Notes under the pieces: generated by a model
Database searches by the model: none
Told to the model about the DNA's origin: nothing
The model's input: the letters and a program-made list of their open reading frames with translations, nothing else
Origin: Roseateles_E sp005503085
GTDB taxonomy: Bacteria; Pseudomonadota; Gammaproteobacteria; Burkholderiales; Burkholderiaceae_C
Length of the DNA stretch: 64,000 bases
Assembly (NCBI RefSeq): GCF_028462495.1
Contig: NZ_JAQOWX010000010.1
Coordinates: 1 to 64,000 of the forward strand
Direction: 5' to 3'
Shown here: positions 26,608-35,323 of the stretch, one piece after another
How positions within the stretch are numbered: position 1 is the first letter of the stretch
How the letters are laid out: each line of letters starts with the position of its first letter
Position numbers and translations under genes: made by a program

Positions 26608-26657
26608 TGCGGTCTGCCTCGTCTGGGTGGATGCCAAAACCGCGAGCTTGACCCGCC

Positions 26658-26679
26658 AACGATGACAAAACCATGACAG
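26658..26679 (-). promoter_or_regulatory. Pho box upstream of phoX
   Basis: On the minus strand two 11-bp direct repeats, CTGTCATGGTT and TTGTCATCGTT, match the PhoB consensus unit CTGTCATAAAT closely. The site ends 51 bp before the phoX ATG, the right place for PhoB activation, with the box replacing a -35 element. Confidence 0.82.
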
Positions 26680-26707
26680 ACCGCGCCGACCAAGGCGCCA
26701 TGACGAC

Positions 26708-28534
26708 TTACCAGCTCAGGCTCAGCGAGTAGTTCACATTGGTGCTGCCGCTGTAGTAGTAGACCCGCACATAGAAGTTCTGAGTCGTGCTGCCGGCGTT
26801 GCGGTAGCTGGCGCTGTCGGTCAGGCCGACATCGCGCTCGCTGCGCGCGACCACGGTACCGGCGCTGTTGACGATGTGCAGGTCGTAGTCGGTGCTGCCA
26901 TTGGGCATGGGCAGGCTGGCCGACAGGGTGCGCCCGGCCGGCAGACTGACGCGGAAGTAGTCCGAATCGGTGCTGCTGGACAGCACCGCGCGCAGACTGC
27001 GCGGCGCGGCCACCGCATTGGCCTGGGCCAGGCTGTTATTGGGCTCGACTTCGTCCAGCAACGGCGGGGGGCCGCTGATGGCCAGCACCGCCGCGTGCGC
27101 GTCCAGCAGGCCGCTGCCGCACTGGCTGCAAGTGCCCGGGAAGGCGCGCGCGCTGCTCTTCAGCGCGGCGGCGATCTGGTCGGGCGTGGCGCTGGGCTTG
27201 GCGCTGAACATCAGGGCCGCGACCCCGGCCACATGGGGGGCGGCCATCGAGGTGCCCTGGTAGAAGGCGTAGTTGTCGGCGGCCGGCGTGCTGGTGCCGG
27301 TGTTCAAGGTGGACAGGATGCCGTTGCTGGTGCCCGCGCCGGTGTTGCCGCCGGGCGCGGCCAGCGCCACGACCGCGCCGTAATTGGAGTACGGGGCGCG
27401 CGCGCCGTAGCGGTCGGTCGCGGCCACCGTGACCACGCCCGAGCAGCTGGCCGGGCTGAAGTTGGCGGCATTGGCATTGGAGTTGCCGGCCGCCACCACC
27501 ACCACCGAGCCGCGCGAGCGGGCCCCGTTGACAGCGCTCTGGGTCGTGCTGTCGCAGCTGCCGCCGCCGCCCAGCGACAGGTTCAGCACCTTGGCCGGCG
27601 TGGCATTGGCCGGCACGCCGGGCACGCTGCCGCCCGAGGCCCAGATGATGCCGTCGGCGATGTCCGAGGTGTAGCCGCCGCAGCGGCCCAGCACCCGCAC
27701 CGTCTGCAGCTTGGCGTTGAAGGCAATGCCGGCGATGCCGGCCGCGTTATTGGTGCGCGCCGCGATGGTGCCGGCCACATGGGTGCCGTGCCAACTGCTG
27801 TTGCGCGCGCCGCTGCCGGCGCCGCACTGGCCGGCGCTGCTCCAGTCGCCCGGGTCGCTGGGGTCGGCGTCGCGGCCGCCGCCGTCATTGGCGGTGGGCA
27901 CATTGGCGATCATGTCGTAGCCGGCCACGGTCTGGCCGGACAGATCGGCATGGGGGCGGATGCCGGTGTCGATCACCGCCACCACGACGCCGGCGCCGGT
28001 GGCCAAGTCCCAGGCGGCCGGCGCGCGGATGCCGCCGGTGGCTTCGAACAGATCCCATTGCTGGCTGTACTGGCTGTCATTGGGCGTCAGCAGCGCATAC
28101 ATCTTGCGGTCGGGCTCGGCGTACTCGATGTCCGGGTCCTCGGCCTTGAGCCGGGCCGCCAGCGCCTGCATCTCGGCCAGCGGCAGGGCGCGGTCCAGGC
28201 CCATCACATGGGCGCCGACGCCGCTCTGGCGCAGCAGCTGCAGCTTCAGGCCGCGCTGCGAGACCAGGCCGCGAGCCCGCTCGACACGCTGGCTCAAGGT
28301 GCCGGCCTCCAGCACCCGGGCCCGGGTCACCAGCTGGCCGCGCTCCAGCACGGCCTCACTGGCATCGCGGTACTTGATGATCAGGCGATCGGTCTCGCTG
28401 CTCGGCACGGCGCGCAGCCCCGGGTCATCGGCCTCGGCGGCGGACTGGCCGGCCTGGGCGGCACCGGCAGCGGCCAGCGCCAGCGCCAGCAAGACCGGCT
28501 TGCGGCCGGCACGGAATCGACGAAGTGAGTGCAT
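26708..28534 (-). CDS. S8 family serine peptidase (subtilisin-like) with C-terminal PPC domain
   Basis: 608 residues from ATG 28534, with GGAGAG 8-9 nt upstream. Signal peptide (LLALALAAAGAAQA) and a propeptide-like region, then the S8 triad: Asp in VVVAVIDTGIRPHADL (about 190), His in SSWHGTHVAGTIAART (about 247) and Ser in YQGTSMAAPHVAGVAALM (about 428). Paired cysteines in this region fit a secreted enzyme. The C-terminus (about 495-608) is a bacterial pre-peptidase domain (DEVEPNNSLAQA, SDYFRVSLPAGRTL, YYYSGSTNVNYSLSLSW). Extracellular protease; fits the peptide-consuming character of the window. Confidence 0.94.
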   Translation of the reverse strand: MHSLRRFRAGRKPVLLALALAAAGAAQAGQSAAEADDPGLRAVPSSETDRLIIKYRDASEAVLERGQLVTRARVLEAGTLSQRVERARGLVSQRGLKLQLLRQSGVGAHVMGLDRALPLAEMQALAARLKAEDPDIEYAEPDRKMYALLTPNDSQYSQQWDLFEATGGIRAPAAWDLATGAGVVVAVIDTGIRPHADLSGQTVAGYDMIANVPTANDGGGRDADPSDPGDWSSAGQCGAGSGARNSSWHGTHVAGTIAARTNNAAGIAGIAFNAKLQTVRVLGRCGGYTSDIADGIIWASGGSVPGVPANATPAKVLNLSLGGGGSCDSTTQSAVNGARSRGSVVVVAAGNSNANAANFSPASCSGVVTVAATDRYGARAPYSNYGAVVALAAPGGNTGAGTSNGILSTLNTGTSTPAADNYAFYQGTSMAAPHVAGVAALMFSAKPSATPDQIAAALKSSARAFPGTCSQCGSGLLDAHAAVLAISGPPPLLDEVEPNNSLAQANAVAAPRSLRAVLSSSTDSDYFRVSLPAGRTLSASLPMPNGSTDYDLHIVNSAGTVVARSERDVGLTDSASYRNAGSTTQNFYVRVYYYSGSTNVNYSLSLSW

Positions 28535-28838
28535 GAATGAAACTCTCCGAAGTCGGGCGCTTGGCCTTGCGCGGCATGACGCCCTGGCTGGCCCCCGGTG
28601 GGGAGCCTGATCTCCGCCAGAACGAGCGGATAGCCCGGCGGCGGCAGTGGCTTCCGCGGGCCGGTTCCGGACCCGGCCCGCGAAAGTGGGCGCAGTGTAG
28701 GCACGCCAAACGGGCGCATATCGCCCACCTGTCAACCCTTGCAGGGCGGGCAAACCCGGGCGCCGATGGCGGTCCCGATGGCCGACAGCGCTGCTTGCCG
28801 CTACGCTGGCCGGCTCATCCAAGATCGCACCAAAACCG
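28535..28838. other. Divergent promoter region with long structured leader
   Basis: 304 bp between the S8 and M13 peptidase genes. It holds a strong hairpin at 28655-28682 whose 10-bp arms CGCGGGCCGG and CCGGCCCGCG flank the loop TTCCGGAC. The remaining G/C-rich segment toward the S8 gene could also fold. I do not recognise it as a known riboswitch family. Confidence 0.5.
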
Positions 28839-30866
28839 ATGCCACGCCTGACAAAAATCGCCGCCGCCCTGCTGATCGCCGGCACCTTCGCCCTGCCCTC
28901 GGCGCAGGCGCTGGACCTCAAGAATCTGTCGCCCGATGTTGCCCCCTGCAATGACTTTTACGAGTTTGTGAACGGCCGCTGGGACGCCGCCACGCCGCTG
29001 CCCGACGGTCGCGCGCGCATCGGCAGCTTCATCGATCTGCGCATCGCCAATGACGCCATCCTGCAGCAAGGCCTGGACGAGCTGATCGCCAAACCGGCGC
29101 TGCAGACCAGCCCGGGGCTGAAAGCCGTGGCGGCCTTCTATGCCAGCGGCATGGACCTGGCCGCCATCGAGGCCGGCGGCCTCAAGGCCTTGCGGCCGCT
29201 GCTGGCCCAGATCGCGGCGCTGCGCGGGCCGGCCGATCTGCCGGCGGCGCTGGCGGCACTGAACCGGGTGCAGGTGGCGGCACCGCTGAACGCCTATGTC
29301 TGGCACGACCCCAAGGACACGCGCCGCCATGCGCTGATCTTTGCCCAGGCCGGCTTGGGCCTGCCCGACCGTGAGGACTATTTCAAGAGCGATGCGGTCT
29401 CGGCTCGCCTGCAGGCCGCTTATCGCGCCTACGCCAAGACGCTGCTGGCGGCCGCCGGACTGCCGGCCGAGGCCGCCGATATCGAGGCGCTGATGGCTTT
29501 CGAGACCCGGCTGGCCGAGGCCTCGCGCACCCGCGTCAAGCTGCGCGAACCGAACGCCAACTACAACCCCTTCGATGCCAAGGCACTGGCGGCGGCCGCG
29601 CCGGGCTTCGACTGGGCCGCCTATCTGGCCGCCTACACCGGCCGGCCCGAAGGCGTGGCGCGTTTCATCATGGGCCAGCCCGAGTTCGCCCAGCGACTGG
29701 GCGAGCTGGCGACCGACGCCGCGCCAGCCGTCTGGCGCAGCTATCTGAGCCTGCGCCTGCTGGACGCCAGCGCGGCGCGCTTGCCCAAGGTCTTTGCCGA
29801 CGCACATTTCGCTTATCACGGCGCCGCCATCGCCGGGCTGAAGGCGCCAGCGCCGCGCAGCGAAGACGTGATCGTGAGCATCGGCGGGCGCACCGGCAGC
29901 GCGCCAGTGGGCCTGGCCCTGGGCGAGCTCTTCGTGGCCAAAGCCTTCCCGGCCGAGGCGCAGGCGCGCTCGCTGCAACTGGTGGCCGATATCAAGGCAG
30001 CGATGCGCAGCCGCATCGAGGGCCTGGCCTGGATGAGCGCGCCGACCAAGCAGCGCGCGCTGGCCAAGCTCGACGCGATGGCCTTGAAGATAGGCGCGCC
30101 CGAGCGCTGGCCCGACTATGCCGGACTGCAACTGAAGGCCGATGACTACGCCGGCAATGCGCTGCGCGTCAGCGCCTGGCAGAGCGCCCAGCGCCTGGCC
30201 GATCTGGACCGGCCGGTGGACCGCTCGCGCTGGACCACCAGCCCGCACATCGTCAACGCCTTTGCCGGCGGGCTCAACGAGATCATCTTTCCGGCCGGCA
30301 TCCTGCAGCCGCCCTTCTTCGACGCCCGGGCCGATGACGCGGTCAACTACGGCGGCATCGGCATGGTGATCGGCCACGAGATCACGCACCACTTCGACGA
30401 CCGCGGCCGCCAGTACGACAGCGTCGGCAATCTGGCCGACTGGTGGACGCCCGAGGACGCGGCCGCCTACCAGGCCCGGGCCGCGCAGGTGGCCGCGCTC
30501 TACAGCGGCTATGAGCCGCTGCCGGGCCAGCGCATCAACGGCCAGCAGATGCTGGGCGAGAACATCTCCGACATCGCCGGCATGCCGATCGCCTTCGAGG
30601 GCCTGCAGCGCGCACTGGCCCGCAGCGGCGCCCGCGACAAGGTCGACGGCTACACGCCCGAGCAGCGCTTCTTCCTGTCCAACGCGCTGATCTGGCGCAC
30701 CAAGATGCGCAACGAGCTGCTGATCAACCAGCTGCGCACCGGCCAGCACTCGCCGCCCAAGTACCGGGTGCTGGGCCCGATGTCCAATCTGCCGGCCTTT
30801 GCCCAGGCCTTTGCCTGCAAACCCGGTGACGCGATGGTGGCGGCCGAGCCGATCAGGGTCTGGTGA
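28839..30866 (+). CDS. M13 family metallopeptidase (neprilysin/PepO type)
   Basis: 675 residues, full family length. Signal peptide MPRLTKIAAALLIAGTFALP. Zinc site HEITH at residues 513-517, third ligand E574 in ENISDIAG with D578, and the M13 C-terminal CKPGDAMVAAEPIRVW. The mature N-terminus DVAPCNDFYEFVNGRW is the standard M13_N entry. Periplasmic or extracellular endopeptidase acting on oligopeptides. Divergent from the S8 protease and convergent with the HIT gene 4 bp away. Confidence 0.95.
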   Translation: MPRLTKIAAALLIAGTFALPSAQALDLKNLSPDVAPCNDFYEFVNGRWDAATPLPDGRARIGSFIDLRIANDAILQQGLDELIAKPALQTSPGLKAVAAFYASGMDLAAIEAGGLKALRPLLAQIAALRGPADLPAALAALNRVQVAAPLNAYVWHDPKDTRRHALIFAQAGLGLPDREDYFKSDAVSARLQAAYRAYAKTLLAAAGLPAEAADIEALMAFETRLAEASRTRVKLREPNANYNPFDAKALAAAAPGFDWAAYLAAYTGRPEGVARFIMGQPEFAQRLGELATDAAPAVWRSYLSLRLLDASAARLPKVFADAHFAYHGAAIAGLKAPAPRSEDVIVSIGGRTGSAPVGLALGELFVAKAFPAEAQARSLQLVADIKAAMRSRIEGLAWMSAPTKQRALAKLDAMALKIGAPERWPDYAGLQLKADDYAGNALRVSAWQSAQRLADLDRPVDRSRWTTSPHIVNAFAGGLNEIIFPAGILQPPFFDARADDAVNYGGIGMVIGHEITHHFDDRGRQYDSVGNLADWWTPEDAAAYQARAAQVAALYSGYEPLPGQRINGQQMLGENISDIAGMPIAFEGLQRALARSGARDKVDGYTPEQRFFLSNALIWRTKMRNELLINQLRTGQHSPPKYRVLGPMSNLPAFAQAFACKPGDAMVAAEPIRVW

Positions 30867-30870
30867 GGGC

Positions 30871-31314
30871 TCAGTCCGCGGCCGTCACGGCGGCCGCGAT
30901 GGCCGCGTCCAGCGCCGGCAGGCGCTGACGCAGCACCGCCAGTCGGGCCTCATCGGCGGGGCGCTGAGCGCTGCCCCAGACCGGGTTCGGGTAGTGGCTG
31001 TCCCAGTCGAAGCGGGCGATCACATGCCAGTGCAGATGGGGCACGACATTGCCCAGGCTGGCGAGATTGATCTTGGTCGGGGCCAGGTCTTGCCTGAGCA
31101 GCCTCTCGATGCGGTTGACGGCTTCCATGCAGGCCAAGCGAGCGACGGCGTCGAGATCGCTGAACTCGGCCACATGGGCGCGCCAGATCAGGCGATAAAA
31201 AGCCGGGAACGCGGCCTCCTCGGCGCGGATCACGCGCCACAACGGGGTTTGTGCGACCAGCAGACCGCCGTCGTCGCGGCACAGCGGGCAGTCGGATTGA
31301 GTGGTGATGTCCAT
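30871..31314 (-). CDS. HIT family hydrolase
   Basis: 147 residues from ATG 31314; GTG 31338 is an alternative. The histidine triad reads VVPHLHWHVIARF (His93, His95, His97). An N-terminal CPLC pair (9-12) is common in bacterial HIT proteins. HIT enzymes hydrolyse nucleotide phosphoramidates or dinucleoside polyphosphates in the cytoplasm. The specific substrate is not deducible. Convergent with the M13 gene. Confidence 0.92.
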   Translation of the reverse strand: MDITTQSDCPLCRDDGGLLVAQTPLWRVIRAEEAAFPAFYRLIWRAHVAEFSDLDAVARLACMEAVNRIERLLRQDLAPTKINLASLGNVVPHLHWHVIARFDWDSHYPNPVWGSAQRPADEARLAVLRQRLPALDAAIAAAVTAAD

Positions 31315-31556
31315 GGCAGAGGCACTGTAACCGGCCACGCGGCTTCGTCATGACTTCCGGCACGCAAGGCCCGTCGCAGCGGGGTTTGTGACGAAATCAG
31401 TTCGTCGCGAAATCCGGTCGATCATCCTCCGGCTTTGGCATTTGGTCGCGGTGACCTTGGTCCGACCCCAGGGGCAACCCTAGGCTGTGCCCATGTTCCG
31501 GAGCCAGCGCTCCGGTTCTTCGCACCCACCGACAGCCATCGATCAAGGAGATCCCC

Positions 31557-31991
31557 ATGACCAAGACCCTGTACCGCACACTGAGCGCCACCGCACTGCT
31601 TCTGCTCGCCGGCCTGGCCCAAGCCCAGTCTCAACCCGAGGGGCTCAAGCGCGTCGAAGTCAGCGGCAAGCAAGGCGAACCGGTGCGCCGCGATGTCAGC
31701 CGCAGCTGCCCGGGCGTCGCCGCCACACTGCAAGAGGCACTGGAAAGGTCCTGGCACCTCGAAGAGCAGGAGGCCACGGTGCGCGTCTCGTTCCGCCTGC
31801 AGGGCGAGGACACCACCGAGGTCAAGTCGCAGGGCGGGCCATTGGCCTACCGTACCGCCGTGCGCCGTGCGGTCAATGCCATGCAGTGCACCAAGCAGGC
31901 CACGGACGGCCAGCTCTACAGCTTCGAGATCAGCTTCGTGGCGCCGAAAGACGAAGACGGCAGCTATCGCGTGGCGCTGCAGGAGAACTGA
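31557..31991 (+). CDS. Small secreted protein of unknown function
   Basis: 144 residues. A clear signal peptide (LSATALLLLAGLAQAQ) and an AAGGAG ribosome site support a real gene. The mature part contains two cysteines (SCPGVA and MQCTKQ) that may form a disulfide, and alternating polar strands (ATVRVSFRLQGEDTTEVKS, YSFEISFVAPKDEDGSYRVAL) that suggest a beta-rich TonB-C-like fold. I do not recognise a named family. It stands alone between the HIT gene and the Bug gene. Confidence 0.75.
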   Translation: MTKTLYRTLSATALLLLAGLAQAQSQPEGLKRVEVSGKQGEPVRRDVSRSCPGVAATLQEALERSWHLEEQEATVRVSFRLQGEDTTEVKSQGGPLAYRTAVRRAVNAMQCTKQATDGQLYSFEISFVAPKDEDGSYRVALQEN

Positions 31992-32062
31992 CAGCGCAGC
32001 GGCGGCGGTGGCCCTCTAAGATGGGCGGCACTGTGTTGCCTGCCCACCGCCAAGGACTGCTG

Positions 32063-33052
32063 ATGCCCACTCCGTTGATGACCCGCCGCCTGTTCTGCCT
32101 TGCCCCGTTTGGACTGGCTTTTTTGGCCCTGGCCCCGTTGGCGGCTCAGGCCGACACCTGGCCCAGCAAACCGATACGCTGGGTCGTGGCCTACCCGGCC
32201 GGCGGCGGCTCGGACTTCCTGGCGCGCCAGCTCGCCCCGGCACTGGGCGCGCAGCTGGGCCAGACCCTGGTGATCGAGAACCGGCCCGGCGCCGGCGGCA
32301 TGATTGGTACCGATGTGGCGGCCAAGGCGCCAGCCGATGGCTACACCCTGCTGACCGGCGACAACGGCGCGATGGTGTTCAACAGCGCGATGTACAAGAA
32401 GCTGCCCTATGCCCCCGGCGACTTCACGCCGGTGGGCTTCATGGCGCGCTTCCCGCTGATCCTGGTCGTGAATCCGAACTCCGGCTTCAGCAGCGCCCGC
32501 CAATGGCTGGACGAGGTGCGCAAGAGCCCCGGCAAGTACAGCTATGCCTCGCCAGGCATCGGCAGCCCGCACCATCTGGCGATGGAGCTGCTGAAGGAGC
32601 GCAGCGGCAGCTTCATCGTCCATGTGCCCTACCGCGGCACGGCCTTCTCGACCCAGGACCTGATCGCCGGCGTACTGCCCATGGGCATTCTGGACACGGC
32701 CGCCGGCCTGCCGCATATCCGCGCCGGCAAGCTCCGGGCGCTGGCCGTGCTGTCGCCCAAGCGCGTGCCGCAGCTGCCCGAGGTGCCAAGCTTTGCCGAG
32801 CTGGGGCTCAAGGGCGTGGACGTGGCGGCCTGGCAGGGGCTGTTCGTACCCAAGGGCACGCCCGAGCCTATCGTCAAGCGGCTCACCGCCGAGATGCAGA
32901 AGGCCATCGCACTGCCTGAGGTCAAGGCCAGGCTGGAAGACTTCGGCCTTGAAGTGGCCCCAAGCGACGGGCCGACGCTGGGCCGCTTCGTGCAGCAGGA
33001 AACCCAGTTCTGGCATGCGCTGATCCGGGAGCGCAAGCTCGCGGCCGACTGA
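32063..33052 (+). CDS. Bug/TctC family tripartite tricarboxylate transporter substrate-binding protein
   Basis: 329 residues from ATG 32063, with AAGGA 8 nt upstream; a frame extension to 31487 overlaps the previous gene and is rejected. Signal peptide ends at AAQA. Bug landmarks: WPSKPIRWVVAYPAGGGSDFLARQLA, QTLVIENRPGAGGMIGTDVAAKAPADGYTLL, and GVDVAAWQGLFVPKGTPEPIV. These periplasmic receptors bind carboxylates or related small ligands. No TctA/TctB genes are adjacent, which is usual for orphan bug genes in Burkholderiales. Confidence 0.95.
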   Translation: MPTPLMTRRLFCLAPFGLAFLALAPLAAQADTWPSKPIRWVVAYPAGGGSDFLARQLAPALGAQLGQTLVIENRPGAGGMIGTDVAAKAPADGYTLLTGDNGAMVFNSAMYKKLPYAPGDFTPVGFMARFPLILVVNPNSGFSSARQWLDEVRKSPGKYSYASPGIGSPHHLAMELLKERSGSFIVHVPYRGTAFSTQDLIAGVLPMGILDTAAGLPHIRAGKLRALAVLSPKRVPQLPEVPSFAELGLKGVDVAAWQGLFVPKGTPEPIVKRLTAEMQKAIALPEVKARLEDFGLEVAPSDGPTLGRFVQQETQFWHALIRERKLAAD

Positions 33053-33364
33053 ACGACGGGCCTGCAAATTTTTCACGGATTGATCGAGATCAAGCCACGA
33101 GATCCGGGTTTCTGATAGCTCGGCGCCCCCGGGGCGGGGCGATTGCCGTACATTGCGCCCTTGCCCGATCGGGCGAGTGCGATGCGCGGACCGCGCCTCT
33201 CTTCCAAGCACCAGCGCCAGCCGCATAGACAAGGCGAGCACGCCCTCAGGGCTCGTTCTGCGGCATGGCACCGATCCCCATGCATAGACCCCGCTGAGCC
33301 CACCCGGCTGCAGCGAGAGCCGCGCGTGCGCATCGCAATGCCTGGCTCGCCACCGAAGAGCATC
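33053..33364. other. Intergenic region upstream of the chemoreceptor gene
   Basis: 312 bp with no credible gene. A hairpin centred on the perfect palindrome GCCCGATCGGGC (33163-33174) lies mid-way and could terminate the bug transcript. I find no clear FliA-type (TAAA/GCCGATAA) or sigma-54 promoter for the chemoreceptor. Confidence 0.45.
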
Positions 33365-35311
33365 ATGAGAATCGACAACTCCGACCCCCGTGCAGCGACC
33401 CTGGGCTACGCCAGCGTGGCGCGCCGCGTCTCGCTGATCACCTGCCTGGGCATCGCCACCCTGCTGATCGCCATCTGCGCCCTGATCTCCTGGCTGCTGA
33501 CCGAGCAGGCGCGCCAGCGCAGCGTTGACTACATGGCCAGCGAGGCCGCCGCCGTCGCGCGGGTAGCCGATGCGCTGGACCGCACCGCCCGTCAATCGGC
33601 CGACCGGCTCTACGCGGTGCTGGCCGCCGAGCTGACCGGCAGCTTCGCGCTGCAAGGCGAGGCCGAGCTGACGCACGAGGGCCAGGCCCTGGCCGGCGAG
33701 TTGGGTCTGGTGGATCGCTTCAGCGCCAAGACCGGTGGCGTGGCCACCATCTTCGCGCGCAAGGGCGAGGACTTCATGCGCATCACCACCTCGCTGACCA
33801 AGCAGGATGGCTCGCGCGCGATGGGCACGCTGCTGGGCAGCCAGCATCCGGCCTTCGCCAAGATGATGGCCGGCGGCAGCTATGTCGGCCCGGCCACGCT
33901 GTTCGGTGTGCCCTTCATGACGCGCTACCAGGCCATCAAGGACGCCCAGGGCCAGGTGGTCGGCATCCTCTTCGTCGGCTTCGATATGCGCGGCCTGCAG
34001 CAGGAGCTGGTGGCGATGGCCCAGGCCGTGAAGCTCTACGAGAGCGGCGGCCTCTACATCATCGACCCGGCCAAGTCGGCCGCCGACGCCTATCTGCGCG
34101 CCCATCCGAGCGCCCAGGGCAAGAAGCTGGCCGAGCTGTTGCCGGATGGTGCCGAACGCCTGCTGAAAGCGCTGGCCGAGGCGCCCAAGGGCCTGCTCAG
34201 CGAGGCCCCGGCCCTGTACAACGACAAGCATGACGACGCTTTCGCGGTGGCGCAGCGCAGCGAGGGCACCGGCTGGTGGGTGGTGCCCGAGGCCTCGCAA
34301 TCGACCGCGCTGGCCGCGCACTACCGTTCGCTGCAGGCCTTGTGGGGCCTGATGATGCTGGCCGTGCTGGTGCTGGGCCTGGGCATCACCGCGCTGCTGC
34401 GCCGCTGGGTGGGCCAGCCGCTGGAAGCGCTGAACGGCGCGGTGCAAGCGATTGCCGACGGTGATCTGACTCAGCCGGTCGGTGTCGCACGCCGCGACGA
34501 TATCGGCGCGCTAGCGACCGGCGTGGAAACCATGCGCCAGCAGCTCGCGGGCACGATTGCCGAGGTCTCGCGCGCCAGCGACCAGATCGGTCTGGCCAGC
34601 GCCGAGGTGGCGGCCGGCAGCCGCGATCTGTCGCAGCGCACCGAGCAGTCGGCCAGCCGCCTGCAGGAGACGGCCGGCGCGATGGAAGAGCTGTCCGGCT
34701 CGATGAGCCAGACGGCGGCCGCCGCCGAGCAGGCGCATCAGTTCGTCGGCGCGTCCGACCAGGCGGCCGAGCATGGCGGCCAGGTGGTGGCGCAGGTGGT
34801 GCAGACCATGGAGCAGATCCGCGGCGCCAGCGCCCAAATCGCCGAGATCACCGGCACCATCGACTCGATCGCCTTCCAGACCAATATCCTGGCGCTGAAC
34901 GCCGCCGTCGAGGCGGCCCGCGCCGGCGAGCAGGGGCGCGGCTTCGCGGTGGTGGCCAGCGAGGTGCGGGTGCTGGCGCAGCGCAGCGCCGAAGCGGCCA
35001 AGCAGATCCGCAGCCTGATCAGCAGCAGCGGCGAGAAGGTCGAGTCCGGTGCCCGCCTGGTCGGCGAGGCCGGCACGGCGATGCAGGAGATCCTGGGCAG
35101 CGTCAAGCGCGTGGCCGGCATCATCGGTGAGATCTCGACCGCCGCCCGCGAGCAGGCCATCGGCGTGGGCCAGATCAACGCGGCCGTGGCCGATCTGGAT
35201 CAGGGCACGCAGCAAAACGCGGCCCTGGTGGAGCAGAGCACGGCCGCCGCCGAGAGCCTGCAGGAGCAGGCCGACAAGCTCGTGCAGCAGGTCGGCCGTT
35301 TTCGCGTCTGA
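33365..35311 (+). CDS. Methyl-accepting chemotaxis protein with periplasmic Cache domain
   Basis: 648 residues from ATG 33365. TM1 is about 22-44; a periplasmic Cache (Cache_3-Cache_2-like) sensor follows, with TGGVATIFARKGEDFMRITTSL and GPATLFGVPFMTRYQAIKDAQGQVVGILFVGFD; TM2 is about 326-346, then HAMP (about 348-400) and the signalling domain with the hairpin tip FQTNILALNAAVEAARAGEQGRG-type motif. No CheR-docking pentapeptide at the C-terminus. It senses an unidentified periplasmic ligand and signals to CheA. No che genes nearby. Confidence 0.96.
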   Translation: MRIDNSDPRAATLGYASVARRVSLITCLGIATLLIAICALISWLLTEQARQRSVDYMASEAAAVARVADALDRTARQSADRLYAVLAAELTGSFALQGEAELTHEGQALAGELGLVDRFSAKTGGVATIFARKGEDFMRITTSLTKQDGSRAMGTLLGSQHPAFAKMMAGGSYVGPATLFGVPFMTRYQAIKDAQGQVVGILFVGFDMRGLQQELVAMAQAVKLYESGGLYIIDPAKSAADAYLRAHPSAQGKKLAELLPDGAERLLKALAEAPKGLLSEAPALYNDKHDDAFAVAQRSEGTGWWVVPEASQSTALAAHYRSLQALWGLMMLAVLVLGLGITALLRRWVGQPLEALNGAVQAIADGDLTQPVGVARRDDIGALATGVETMRQQLAGTIAEVSRASDQIGLASAEVAAGSRDLSQRTEQSASRLQETAGAMEELSGSMSQTAAAAEQAHQFVGASDQAAEHGGQVVAQVVQTMEQIRGASAQIAEITGTIDSIAFQTNILALNAAVEAARAGEQGRGFAVVASEVRVLAQRSAEAAKQIRSLISSSGEKVESGARLVGEAGTAMQEILGSVKRVAGIIGEISTAAREQAIGVGQINAAVADLDQGTQQNAALVEQSTAAAESLQEQADKLVQQVGRFRV

Positions 35312-35323
35312 TCAGCCGCCCGT

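Noticed and set aside
28535..28838. Known riboswitch (cyclic di-GMP, TPP, cobalamin or glycine) in the S8 leader
   Set aside because: None of the conserved core sequences of these families is present on either strand.
33073..33378. Minus-strand frame between the Bug and chemoreceptor genes
   Set aside because: No ribosome site, no domain and a composition typical of random high-GC DNA.
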